Source of the DNA: Saccharina japonica
Lineage: Eukaryota > Sar > Phaeophyceae > Laminariales > Laminariaceae
Assembly: GCA_008828725.1 (NCBI GenBank)
Contig: MEHQ01001971.1
Location: 1 to 64,000, forward strand
Direction of reading: 5' to 3'
DNA length: 64,000 nt
Position 1 is the stretch's first letter. Each line of letters opens with the position of its first letter. Positions 33,808-43,243 of this stretch are shown piece by piece. Under the pieces are notes generated by a model. That model had not been told where the DNA came from, ran no database searches, and saw nothing but the letters and a program-made list of their open reading frames with translations. Made by a program: the position numbers and the translations under genes.

Positions 33808-34350
33808 AATTAGAAGATCGAGGATTTCGTCGAACCTACTCTTTGCAAGTCGGGAGTGTGATATTTTGATCACGCGTAAAACGGGTTTATATGGCCTCAT
33901 GCAGGATACGAGTAAACACCTCGAATATGATAACAAAATCTGAAGCTATAGGATTCAACAAGTCCCCAAAACCCAAAACGATTTTGAAAATCCCTTAGAT
34001 ATCCTAAATGACTCCGACAATTTCGAAAGGTAGTAAAGTCATACCTGGATAGGTCCAAGGCTCCGAGGAGTTGACGTGATCAAAGAGACCTACTACGTAG
34101 CGCAAGCCATTAGTCGCCAACTAAATGTATCGGGTCACTCAGGCTACCACGTGGGGCCGTCTCTGAGCGCTTGATATATTTATAAAAACTAAAAACAACA
34201 GCTGTGAGATCGAGGATTTCGTCGAAACTCATATTTGCAAACTACTGTGTGTGATACTTTGATCGCGCGTAAAATGGGTTTTATATGGCCTCGTGCAGGA
34301 TATACACCTCGCATAATATGAGGAGAACAAAATCTGAATCTGTAGAAAAT
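33808..34350. repeat. Two direct copies of a 150-bp dispersed repeat
   Basis: 33808-33958 and 34199-34350 share GATCGAGGATTTCGTCGAA, GCGCGTAAAA, TATATGGCCTC and AACAAAATCTGAA in order. Shorter relatives occur at 47325-47385 and 50963-51022 (GCTGTGAGATCG, TTTGCAAGCTG). Class unknown. Confidence 0.75.
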
Positions 34351-34359
34351 CAACCCACA

Positions 34360-35790
34360 TGCTGGTGGGCGTCCTCGCAAGAAGACACCATTCCAAGGCG
34401 CTGGGCGTCTGTTCGCCCAGGGGGCTCGTCACACGTGCAGCAAAACCAGATGAGGCGGCGGAATTTAAGCATCATTTTGCCACTGTCGATAGTTACAGTG
34501 CCGACGGAGAATGGTCAGAGACGGAAAACTTTCCGTGACTTATCTTCTGTCTATGATAGACTGCCGATCACACTCAGCAGCGTATCTCTGGAGCTGCAGC
34601 GAAGCGGTCGATGGTGTCCTGGCTGTACATCGAAGCCTACGCGAGTGGCCTTTCGGGCTACCTGAAATACTGCGACCTTAAAAAGTGGAACAGCCACCAC
34701 CGATCGTCCATGGACCAAGCGGGCTCGGCCGTCGATGCTCAAAGTGGGGCCGCAACCCCGGCGGAGCGCGAGGCCAAAGAGAAGGCCGCATTCGCCGCCT
34801 CAAAGAAAGCCCGGACGATTTATCACAATGCGGCCATTGAGATGGTTAAGCACTTTAACGTGTCGAAATTCCGTTCCACTGAGAGTTGGTCAAGATGGAA
34901 ATGCATTTCCATTTGTGCCGATGTGTATTAGCTGCACGGAAACGAGACTTGGTGAAGAGTAACAATGTTGGAGGGCATTTCGGGTCAATTATGCGTCGTT
35001 TCGGGGCAATTATATGTCGTTTCGGAGAAATTTCGGGGTAATATCGGTGCATGTCGCCCAAACAATCGACACTGACCTTTGATTTTAGTTTTGAGACCTG
35101 ATATGGATTCTTCTCGGTCGCTCGGTTCATGCCGACTTCGTTTCACCCGTCAACTCTCAAAATTGCGCGAAATAAAGTGGGTCGCCAGTAGAGTAAAAAA
35201 TAAATGATCGGGTGGATCATTCTACTACTACTGTTACAATACACCCGTACCCGTACATACCTTTATAAAACTGCTGCAGTGCGGCGCTAACGAATGACGT
35301 TGGCCTGCCGTTTCCTCAGTTTTAATATGTGTTCATATTTATATGGTCGGATGGGGGCATTGATTTTTTGCAGCATTACAGAATGGAATCTGGAATAGAT
35401 ATCAGGATCGGAGTCGAGTAATTCGTAGTCAGTTCGAGTATTGCTCTATATCAGTTGGGCTTGCAATTTTTATTTATTTTGGGCATGTGACTTGATTTGG
35501 CTCGAGCTTCCATTGCTGATTTTTAGGATTTGTCACGCTCCTCATTCCCACAGTTCTTGTAATGAGGAGCGAAATCTCAGGAGCGCGAAGTTCGACGAGG
35601 ATTTGGTAATGCTCTGGCGTAATCATCGGGTGTGTGGGGGGACATTTATCACTACTCGCAGTGAGTTTATCATCAATTCAAAAGGACTGAGAACGAAAGA
35701 CAAAACAGACGAACCAGCAGTACCACCAGGTATATACTGCCACAAGCACAATGTTCAACAAGTTCTGCCATACAAATGAACGCAACCACT
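34360..35790. other. Mostly non-coding; one weak gene fragment at 34611-34931
   Basis: The plus-strand frame at 34611-34931 (106 codons, containing SGYLKYCDLKKWNSHH and AFAASKKARTIYHNAAIEMV) has protein-like composition and could be a piece of a copia-type Gag, but the evidence is weak. A short triplicate of TCGTTTCGGGG/AATTTCGGGG lies at 34975-35040. Confidence 0.25.
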
Positions 35791-35844
35791 TTCATCCCAT
35801 TAAATATCTTCGCCCTTCCTTGCTCTCTCCTTCCTAGTCGTAAC

Positions 35845-37829
35845 TAGAGATGGGCACCGGATAGAGAAAAAAACGGTCAATCGCGGTTTTTGGAAACCCA
35901 TCAGGCGTGTGTGATTAGTCGGTTTTTCAAAATAAAAACTGGTGGTTTTTGAGGTCCTGTTAACTGGTTAACCGGTTAACCGGTTAAACCAGACAACCGG
36001 ATAACCCATCTACACTAAAACGTGCCAGTGAACGTGACAACGTCAACGCTGGCTGATCCGACGTCTATTGTATCTACTCTAGAACGTATCAACTACTGCA
36101 GCAATGAACAAGGCGACCATACATGGGCGTGGGGAGAGAGAGGGTGGTAGCCTGAAAGTCGGTTGTTCCACTGCGGCACAACCCCCTCCCCTCTCCCCGC
36201 ACACCCAACACTACCCAACACTCGCACACACCAAACACACACCACCCATCTCTGCTCGCAAGTCCAACACACCACCACTCCAACACGAGCCAAGAGGTGG
36301 TTGTAGTCGATGACGTGGCTACGGCAAACGACGACAGCAGTAGCTCGGACGAGCCAATATTTGCCGGTTCGGACCCCAGACGAGCCAATCTTTGTGTTGA
36401 GTATTTAAACGGTTGGAGCTTTTTCGAAATGCAGTTTGTTTTTTATTTAATTTGTGACACTTTCCAGTTCAACTGGCGGGAGCGTCCACAGCCAACGGCC
36501 TTCTAGACAAAAGCCTTGTTCACAGGTGTTCTTCCCCGTGTACACCCCTTCTACCCACCGGCTCGTGGCTTCGTTTACAGTATGCGGGTCAGGACATTTT
36601 GATTTTGCAGAAGGTTTGAGTCGTGTCGGGTAGACTAACGAGCAGAGCGACTGTTGCTTGTACTCGTCGCATGACGCTATAGCCCTGATGGTGGTTTGTG
36701 CAGTTTCGGGGGTATGTAGTGTGCGGGTCTGGTTGTAGTGGTTTCGCTGACAATCGGCGTGACGCTTTTCCAAGTAGTAGTACCAGGTAATACAATACTT
36801 CGTATATATATATGGTTGATCAACATCACTATTCCCTCTCAAAGAGGCGCAGTTGCGAACATAACCAATATTAACGCACTTGTGTGATGGGGCATCTGTT
36901 GTTGTTATTCAGCCTCCCAACCACTGGCTCCACGCTACGTAGCCTCTTCAAGTCCCTTGGCTTTTTGCATCGCAGCGTGCATTGTTTTCTCTATATTTGT
37001 CTTTCCCTTCCAGCTTCCGTCTTTTGGATTTCGTTTTATTTCGGCACCTTCACGCCACGGTTAGCTTACATGGCTTTCGTCCTCATCGTAACCCACTTGC
37101 TGTTGGCATATCGAAGCTTTTTCTTCTCGTATGGCGTGCTTGTCTCAAGCGTGAGGCGTTGAAGCCTCATTACGAGGTGGGGAAGATAGTACTCACATAT
37201 TTGTTTCGAATAGCCGCACCTTTCCGATTTCGGATAATTTGGTCGTCGTGGGATCTGCATGTACGACAATTCAGGGTGGGCTAATGTGATGGTATCACGT
37301 AGCTGTGAGGGGGTGCAATACGTATTATTACGAGTATAGATAGACAAATGCGTACGAACGTGTATGATATCGCGTGACGTGCTAGATACGGAAACGTCTC
37401 CGTAGATCGTACATGTCTGAAGATACATGGATAGTGGGATCAGCCTGGTACTTGGCTGAGCCCTACCTTCGTCGTACTCCGTTCTTGTACCCTATCGAGC
37501 TCTACCATGAGATAAGCAACAAGAAGAGCTTTACTATTAATATGGAGAAGCGTGCCCTGGCCAGCATCGACATTCCTGTGTCCTGTGATGAGCGTCTTAC
37601 CTTCACACTTGAGGTGTGCGCAACAAGGGTGGGTGCAAATCAAAGAAAACCCACTAATGGTTTTCAATATTATGGATGCTTTACCGCATCAAAACCGGTT
37701 AAACCGGTTTTCGGTTAACCGGTTAAAACCGGCTGACAAAAACCGGTTAAACCGGTTTTTTGTTTTTGAGAATAACGCCTCCTATCCGGTTTTCGGTTTC
37801 TCGAATATGCCATCCGGTGCCCAACTCTA
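35845..37829. mobile_element. hAT-type transposon, 1985 bp, with 8-bp target duplication
   Basis: The ends are TAGAGATGGGCACCGGAT and, inverted, TAGAGTTGGGCACCGGAT (17 of 18 match). The flanks are GTCGTAAC at 35837-35844 and GTCGTAAC at 37830-37837, a perfect 8-bp duplication that fits the nTnnnnAn preference of hAT elements. Both subterminal regions carry AACCGGTTAACCGGTTAA-type repeats (35955-36000, 37685-37760). No hAT transposase or BED finger is visible, so this copy is probably non-autonomous. The other arm of the host repeat confirms the empty site. Confidence 0.88.
37413..37718 (+). other. 101-codon ORF inside the hAT element
   Basis: The first 85 or so codons have a protein-like composition (WIVGSAWYLAEPYL, PIELYHEISNKKSFTI, MEKRALASIDIPVSCDERL). 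The end runs into the subterminal CCGGTT repeats. I do not recognise a family. It could be captured host sequence or a chance frame. Confidence 0.25.
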
Positions 37830-37989
37830 GTCGTAACTCAGATCCGGGGTCACAAAGTAGGCTCTTACCCCTCCTCCCCACGGCGGTTCGTGCCTTGGAT
37901 TTTTATCGCGAGAAGACTTCAGCCCTTTGTTTCCCTCGTCGACTCGCATCTATTATCAGTTAATGCTACCCAATGCTACTGTAGTCGGT

Positions 37990-38056
37990 CGCCCCGATGG
38001 TCTAGTGGAACCCTCGAATGCTTCTAAGAGTTGGTTTACGGGGTCCGAATCCCACG
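37990..38056 (+). other. tRNA-like sequence in the centre of the inverted repeat
   Basis: CCCCGATGGTCTAGTGGAA matches a tRNA A box and GGGGTCCGAATCCC a B box, about 34 nt apart. The acceptor and anticodon stems do not fold properly, so it is a tRNA-derived pol III promoter or a pseudo-tRNA, not a working tRNA gene. The second copy of the element (about 54003) keeps the start but has a degraded B box. Confidence 0.5.
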
Positions 38057-38697
38057 TGGGTCATACTTTTGAGTTAATTTGAAAAATAAAAATAAAGACG
38101 GAATCAAATGCTGAGAGCGCTTATTATTAGTAGCGTGGGTAGGCACACAACTCCATGCGAGTCGACGAGGGAAGAGAGGGCTAAAGTATTTTGGCGATAA
38201 AAATGCAAGGCAAGAACCGTAGTGGGGGAGGAGGGAGAGGAGCCTACATTGTGACCCCGGATCTGAGTTACGACTGTGGAGCTGTGGAGGAGAGATTCGC
38301 TTGATCGAAGCGTGTTCAAAGTATGGTCTGGTATATCAAAACCAAGTGCGTACGTACGTAGAGTATTATTGCTCCTTTGACTAAAAAAACAGTTGCGCAC
38401 AGTATTGCTCTTTTGATTACCAAAACCAGTTGCGTACAGTATTATCGCAATTTGTGATTGGATGCATTGTGGCACTTTCCGCTGAAACGCCCTTGACACC
38501 TATACCTGGTAGGGAACATTTAAGACTTTGCGTTAAACCTAAGCAATGAGAGCCTTGGGCCTTGGCTATGGTAGCCGATAATTTCCGCATGGCGCTTGCT
38601 GACTTTTGATGTTGTGTTGTTGCGTAGTATTACAAATAACCATCCGTCCGGGACCTCAATCTGGCACAAACCCGGTCAGCCAAACAGATGTCATTTG

Positions 38698-38722
38698 CTG
38701 CTGCTGCTGCTGCTGCTGTCCA
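38698..38722. repeat. (CTG)n microsatellite
   Basis: Eight CTG/GCT triplets, followed by CTACTACTACTG. Confidence 0.9.
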
Positions 38723-38854
38723 GACTACTACTACTGTACACGCCGGCTTCCCCCCCGGGCGCAAGAAACATAATACAAGGAAAAGACAAAGAACGTATAA
38801 TACGTACATAAAGTATTCCAAGGGTGTTCAGCAGGGTACTTCGGAGTACAAACT

Positions 38855-38975
38855 CTTGGGGTACCCGGGTACTTACCCGAATAAAACCCACACGACCAGG
38901 TTCGGTACCCGGGTACCTACCCGAGTATGACCCACACAACCAGGTTCGGTACCCCAGGGTACATATCCTACAAAC
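38855..38975. repeat. Minisatellite with CCAGGTTCGGTACCCGGG core
   Basis: Two units of about 43 bp, each ending in ACCAGGTTCGGTACC and separated by TTACCCGA/CTACCCGA spacers. The same core, with T for C, recurs three times in isomerase intron 7 (43510-43610). Confidence 0.8.
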
Positions 38976-38979
38976 ACAC

Positions 38980-39980
38980 CCTTGAGGTATGCCAGGTACG
39001 TACGTAGAAATGCGCTTCAAATGCAAAAAAGAAAAAAGGGAAGCGAAATATATTGATTTGACGACGTATAATAAAATAATAATCAGGGGGGGGCGGCGCA
39101 CAAGGCAACCCTTTCCCTCCCGACACCCAAGAAAAGCAAAAAAAAAAAGAAGACAAAATACACCATAAAAATAACGAGGGGAGGAACGCCAACCATTCCG
39201 TTGTCGTTGTATTCTTCCAACCTCACGCACGAAAAACCGAAAACAAAACCATGGCGACTAGAAATACTTGCCACTATAATACTACGACGCCGCGCAATGG
39301 CCAGCCTTAAACTTATAGGAGACAGCAGCAGCAGCAGTACCAGTACCCGACCACCGCAACCTGGTCGTATCTGAGCTAGGCAAGCACAAGTGCGACAGAG
39401 GATTCGACCGCCTGCTGACGCCTATCTTACCCTAGGCAAGCCAGGGCGTGACACAGCAACACCCGCCTATCTTCGCTCGAACTGACAAGTAAGCGTGTAA
39501 CCTAGCACCGGACACTCTCAATGTTCGTACGTCGACCCAACCTAGGCAAGCCCGCCGGTGACACAGTAGCACCCGACCGCTGTCTTCCTACATCGATCCT
39601 ACCCAGGCAAGCAAGTACGCGTGTGACACAAACAGCGTCCAACTGCCGCGATGGCGCCCCCCATTCCCGTCTGTCCGGCCATGGCAAGAACGCACCCATA
39701 GTATTAGTAGTATCAATAGTAGTAGTTAGTATAGTAGTAGAAGTAGTAGCCCACAATACCTATAGGAAGGGGGTAGTATATACCAGGTAAGGTAGAATAG
39801 GAAAAAAAGGATGCCAAGGGGGGATAAAACCTCAGCACTCTATTGTGAATAATTCGCAAAAACCAAAAGTATGAAAACAAGAAACAATAAATCTCCTGTC
39901 TTTGACCTGTTCAGTCAAAAGCCCATAAAGGTCTGTCCCGACAGCATCTCCACCACAAACCCCGACGGTACGGACATCCA
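38980..39980. other. No recognisable gene; AGT microsatellite
   Basis: Contains three degenerate units of CCTAGGCAAGC...GTGACACA (39420-39630) and a TAGTAGT-rich stretch at 39698-39745. Confidence 0.55.
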
Positions 39981-39984
39981 TCAT

Positions 39985-40140
39985 GTTTCGACAACTAAAA
40001 CGATTTCGACCGATCAAAACGATTTCGAGCAACCAGAAAATGAGTTCAACTAATCAAAACGGCTTCGACCAACCAAAAACCGATTTCGACCGCTCGAAAT
40101 AAATTCGACCCATCAAAAATGATTTCGATACGTCAAAATG
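39985..40140. repeat. Degenerate tandem repeat, AAAACGATTTCGACC unit
   Basis: About eight units of roughly 20 bp with the pattern ATTTCGACCxxTCAAAA. Confidence 0.8.
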
Positions 40141-40309
40141 ACTTCAACCCAACCAATCAGCCAATCAACAGACAGCAGATCCAGTCGACAGATCGACTTG
40201 CCAAAAGCCAGCACGCACACCCACCCACCCGACGGGGGAAAACGAAACAAAATAAAAGGTCAATCAAGGCAAAAAAAAAAACAGGTTAAAAAATGTATGA
40301 ATCTCCGAA

Positions 40310-40500
40310 GACATGCAAGCAGCCAGTACCATCACCAAATCAGTACGCACCAACAATCAAATCAGTACCAACACCCAAATCAGTTCCGACACTCAAATCA
40401 GGACCACAACCATATCAGTACCAACACCCAAGTCGTCAGTACGACCAACTACAGTCAGAGCACCACGAACCAAGTCGGCACCAACAACAAAACCCAGAAC
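40310..40500. repeat. Degenerate tandem repeat, CAAATCAGTACCAACACC unit
   Basis: About eight units of roughly 20 bp. The G+T-poor plus strand gives long open frames (for example 40138-40623) that are compositional. Confidence 0.75.
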
Positions 40501-40549
40501 ACCATCGACCAAGAAAAGCAGGGGAAGGGGGAAAAAATAAATAACCAGC

Positions 40550-41735
40550 GGCGAACAACTCGATGCCTGACGGCGAACAACTCGATGCCTTTCGAGCAGG
40601 GCTACCGTGTGTACGTGCTGTAGGTAAAGGCCATAGTTTGGGCACGTATTTCCTCGCATGTCGTATGTGTAGACGGCGCAACGTGAACGACTTTCCCTCT
40701 CTCGAGAACACGCACGCGCACAGTCCAAAAGCACTCCCTCAACAATCCGCCACTCTTCCAGTCACCTCTAGAAAGCCCGCGAAGAGTGCAAAAGCACTCC
40801 CTCCATAACCCGCGACTCGCCCAGAGCGCTCTCGTAAGAACCCGCGAATACCTCAAAAGCAAACCCTCGAGAATCCGTGGCTCGTTCAGACTCCTTCAAG
40901 AATCTACCTAATGTCAGTCGGAGCGTCTATTGGGGTGTCCACGAATCTTTCAGAGACCTCCCTCGATCAGGAATCCAAGAATCAATCAGTCAGATATTAG
41001 TACAGAGAGTGCTTTCAGAAGACCATTCGTAGGCACGCCGAGGCTAGTAAATAGTAGCAGCTCGTTAGAGAGACAGAAAGAGGGACGCACCTATGAAAAA
41101 CCAAACATTGAGAAAAGGCTTCAAAATAGAAGCGGCTACGCAAGCGTCGACAAAGTCGAGTGCTAACCAAACCCAGACGAAAAAAAAAAGAGGCGGCCAC
41201 GGAAGCAACGACCAAGTCTACAGTGGTGCTAACACAACCCAGACTAAAAAAAAGGAACTGCACTCAACGAAGCGGAGCCAAAACACCCCATCAGGTGGGT
41301 ACTGCACACACGAACGAAAACGCCTTCAGATCGAGTCAAAACCGCGCCAGGCTGTCCTCCATCGGCTCATCACCCGCCCGCTGTCGTCCAAGGACAAAAA
41401 AAAAACACATTTTCCCAAAGTACAAACCAACACGACCCCTCGTTTCCACATACACTTCTCACGGAAACACTCCCAACATCCTCCCCACTCTACAAAAGAT
41501 AATGAAAGGCCGAACGTAAGGGGGAGGGGGGGTAGGACGAACTGTGAGAACCGTTCCTCGAACCGTTCATTCGGGCCCGTCCCGCCGCCTCAATTGTGAG
41601 ATGACAACCCCCCAGCATTAACATCGTCGGCGACGAATAAACAATCTCAAAACATAAAAACCATCCTCCACACGCTCCCCTTTCTTCCCTAGTCCCCCAA
41701 CACCCCCCCCCCCCCACCGCCTCCCTCCCGCCCGC
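40550..41735. other. A/C-rich non-coding stretch
   Basis: Near-repeats of CGAACAACTCGATGCC (40553, 40572) and of AGCACTCCCTC (40729, 40793). Frames of 119-168 codons on the plus strand are Lys/Thr/Asn-rich and look compositional. Two segments around 41160-41260 (ACCCAGACxAAAAAAAA preceded by GTGCTAAC) are duplicates. Confidence 0.5.
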
Positions 41736-41741
41736 CTCACA

Positions 41742-42050
41742 AGCGGTTCGTACTAGGATGCAGCTCACCCTTCATGCGTCTCGCCATATATCTCACGGCG
41801 CTTCGCGCTTGGCGCAAGCAATGTCTGCCTGGTCAGTGAAAACTCGACGTGAAGTCTTGAAGCTGATTTTATCGTGGGTTCTGATTATCGTACATATGTA
41901 TCACACGGGTGATAAGATAACCCCCCCCCCTGCTCTGCCTGGTTGGTGAAAAGCCATCGTACTCCGTCCCGGCACTGTAGGCATGCGAGGGTCTATGGTC
42001 ATACGACGACGGCCGTGCACGACATGAGTACCCCCCCCCCCCCCTCCCCC
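41742..42050 (+). repeat. SINE-like repeat, copy C, with internal insertion
   Basis: On the plus strand it matches the minus strands of copies A and B, including CACGGCGCTTCGCGCTTGG and GGTCATACGACGACGGCCGT, and ends GACATGAGTAC followed by about 15 C. An extra roughly 115 bp sits after GTCTGCCTGGTCAGTGAAAA, and its right side repeats TCTGCCTGGTTGGTGAAAA. The extra piece itself ends near a run of C (41921-41931). Poly-C tracts occur on both sides of the whole copy. Confidence 0.75.
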
Positions 42051-42569
42051 CCCGCTCCTACTCCCTACCTCATAATAGCTGCACCATTCTCACGAGAGTC
42101 CAAAGACGGCGACGCTGAACTGATAAATAAAAGTCTCGACAAAAAGCAGCCTCGTACTATTGCGACACTGGACGAAGGCCGACTGATCAATACAGTTTTC
42201 GACAAAAAGCAGCCTCGTCCCGTTCACAAGCACAGGCAGGCCAGCTTTCCATTCATCCATCCATCCATCAATCACGCCATCGATCCATCAATCACTTCAT
42301 TCATTCTCCATCTCCCAGTCACTATTACCACCACCCTCCCGCCCCCCCAACGAAGAACACCTGCAAATACCGCCTACCAGAGGGAACGACGGGGCACGAC
42401 AAATGGTACCCCCTCCCCCCCCCTACCTGACACACTCCCCCCATTGCGGTGAACGACAACAAAACGCACAACCCCCCCACGCGAAAAACGAGCGACGGGT
42501 GGAAACCCCTTTTTCTCTCTCCTTCCTCCACTCTATGAGCGCTTGCGCCGGAAAAAAAAATCGCCCTCC

Positions 42570-42940
42570 CATCAGCGTCCGCTACCTAATAAGCGCCTGC
42601 CAAACAACCAATCAGCGTTTGCCAATTATTAATCAGCCAGTCAATCAATCAGCATTTGCCAATTAATAATCAGCCAACCAGCGTCATCAATTTTCTTGAC
42701 CAATCAGCGTTTGCCAATAAATCAACCCATCACTGTCTGCAATCAATCAACCAATCAGCGTTTGCCAATTCAATCAACCAATCAACGACTGCCAATAAAT
42801 CGACCAAACAGCATCCATCAGCCAATTGACCAATCGGCGTTTGCCAATTCATCAACCAATCAGCGTTTGCCAACTAACTCAAACCAATCAGCGTCCCGGC
42901 AACCAATCGATCAACCAATAAGCGCCCGCCAATCAACCAA
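42570..42940. repeat. Degenerate CCAATCAGCGTTTGCCAAT array
   Basis: About fifteen units of 20-27 bp, containing many CCAAT pentamers and (A)ATCAACC spacers. It begins immediately after the isomerase stop codon and would form the start of its 3' UTR as the G/T-rich complement. Confidence 0.9.
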
Positions 42941-42943
42941 CTA

Positions 42944-43243
42944 CTACGCGAACGCAGGGGCGCGCGCAGAGCCGCGCCTCCTGGGAGAGTTCGGAGTAGG
43001 GGCCGCCAGGGTACCCCAGTGGAGATTCGTGTGCGCCAGGGCCATCTTAATACCGTCACCCTTTGTACCAGAGCACACCACGACGGGGGTGTAGGCTGGG
43101 AGGAAAAATACGCCTCCTTCACAAGCCTTGATTTCCCGGCCACTCTCGCTCTCTATCACGCGGCCGTCAGCCCCGCCGGCTAGCGCGACCATCACCACCG
43201 GGACCTCCATCGCTTCCAGTTCATACCGTTCGTTTGCGGGAAC
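42944..43243 (-). CDS. MPI: MPI exon 8 (terminal)
   Basis: 99 codons and a TAG; acceptor ctccag. Matches the C-terminal cupin of the family ([33 protein letters not shown]). The last 25 residues after ALAHTNLHW are Arg/Ala/Pro-rich and probably lineage-specific, or a further unseen exon replaces them. Confidence 0.85.
   Translation of the reverse strand, partial: VPANERYELEAMEVPVVMVALAGGADGRVIESESGREIKACEGGVFFLPAYTPVVVCSGTKGDGIKMALAHTNLHWGTLAAPTPNSPRRRGSARAPAFA

Larger units (their letters stand above)
35795..38330. mobile_element. Inverted-repeat element with tRNA-like centre, interrupted by hAT
   Basis: If the hAT insertion at 35845-37829 and one copy of its target duplication are removed, a left arm (35795-35844 plus 37830-37972) is the inverted complement of a right arm (38108-38320). 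Shared blocks are CGTAACTCAGATCCGGGGTC, TTTTTATCGCGA/TCGCGATAAAAA-like and CGTCGACTCGCAT. The arms flank a centre with a tRNA-like sequence (37990-38056). A second, diverged copy lies at 53990-54785. Confidence 0.78.

Noticed and set aside
37990-38056. Functional tRNA gene
   Set aside because: A and B boxes are present but acceptor and anticodon stems do not pair, and the locus is the centre of a mobile repeat.
40138-40623. 161-codon Gln/Asn/Thr-rich protein
   Set aside because: The plus strand lacks G and T, so stops are rare; the frame spans two minisatellites.
42570-42940. CRISPR-like appearance of regularly spaced repeats
   Set aside because: Units vary in length (20-27 bp) and sequence, spacers are themselves AATCAACC-like, and the context is a eukaryotic gene end.
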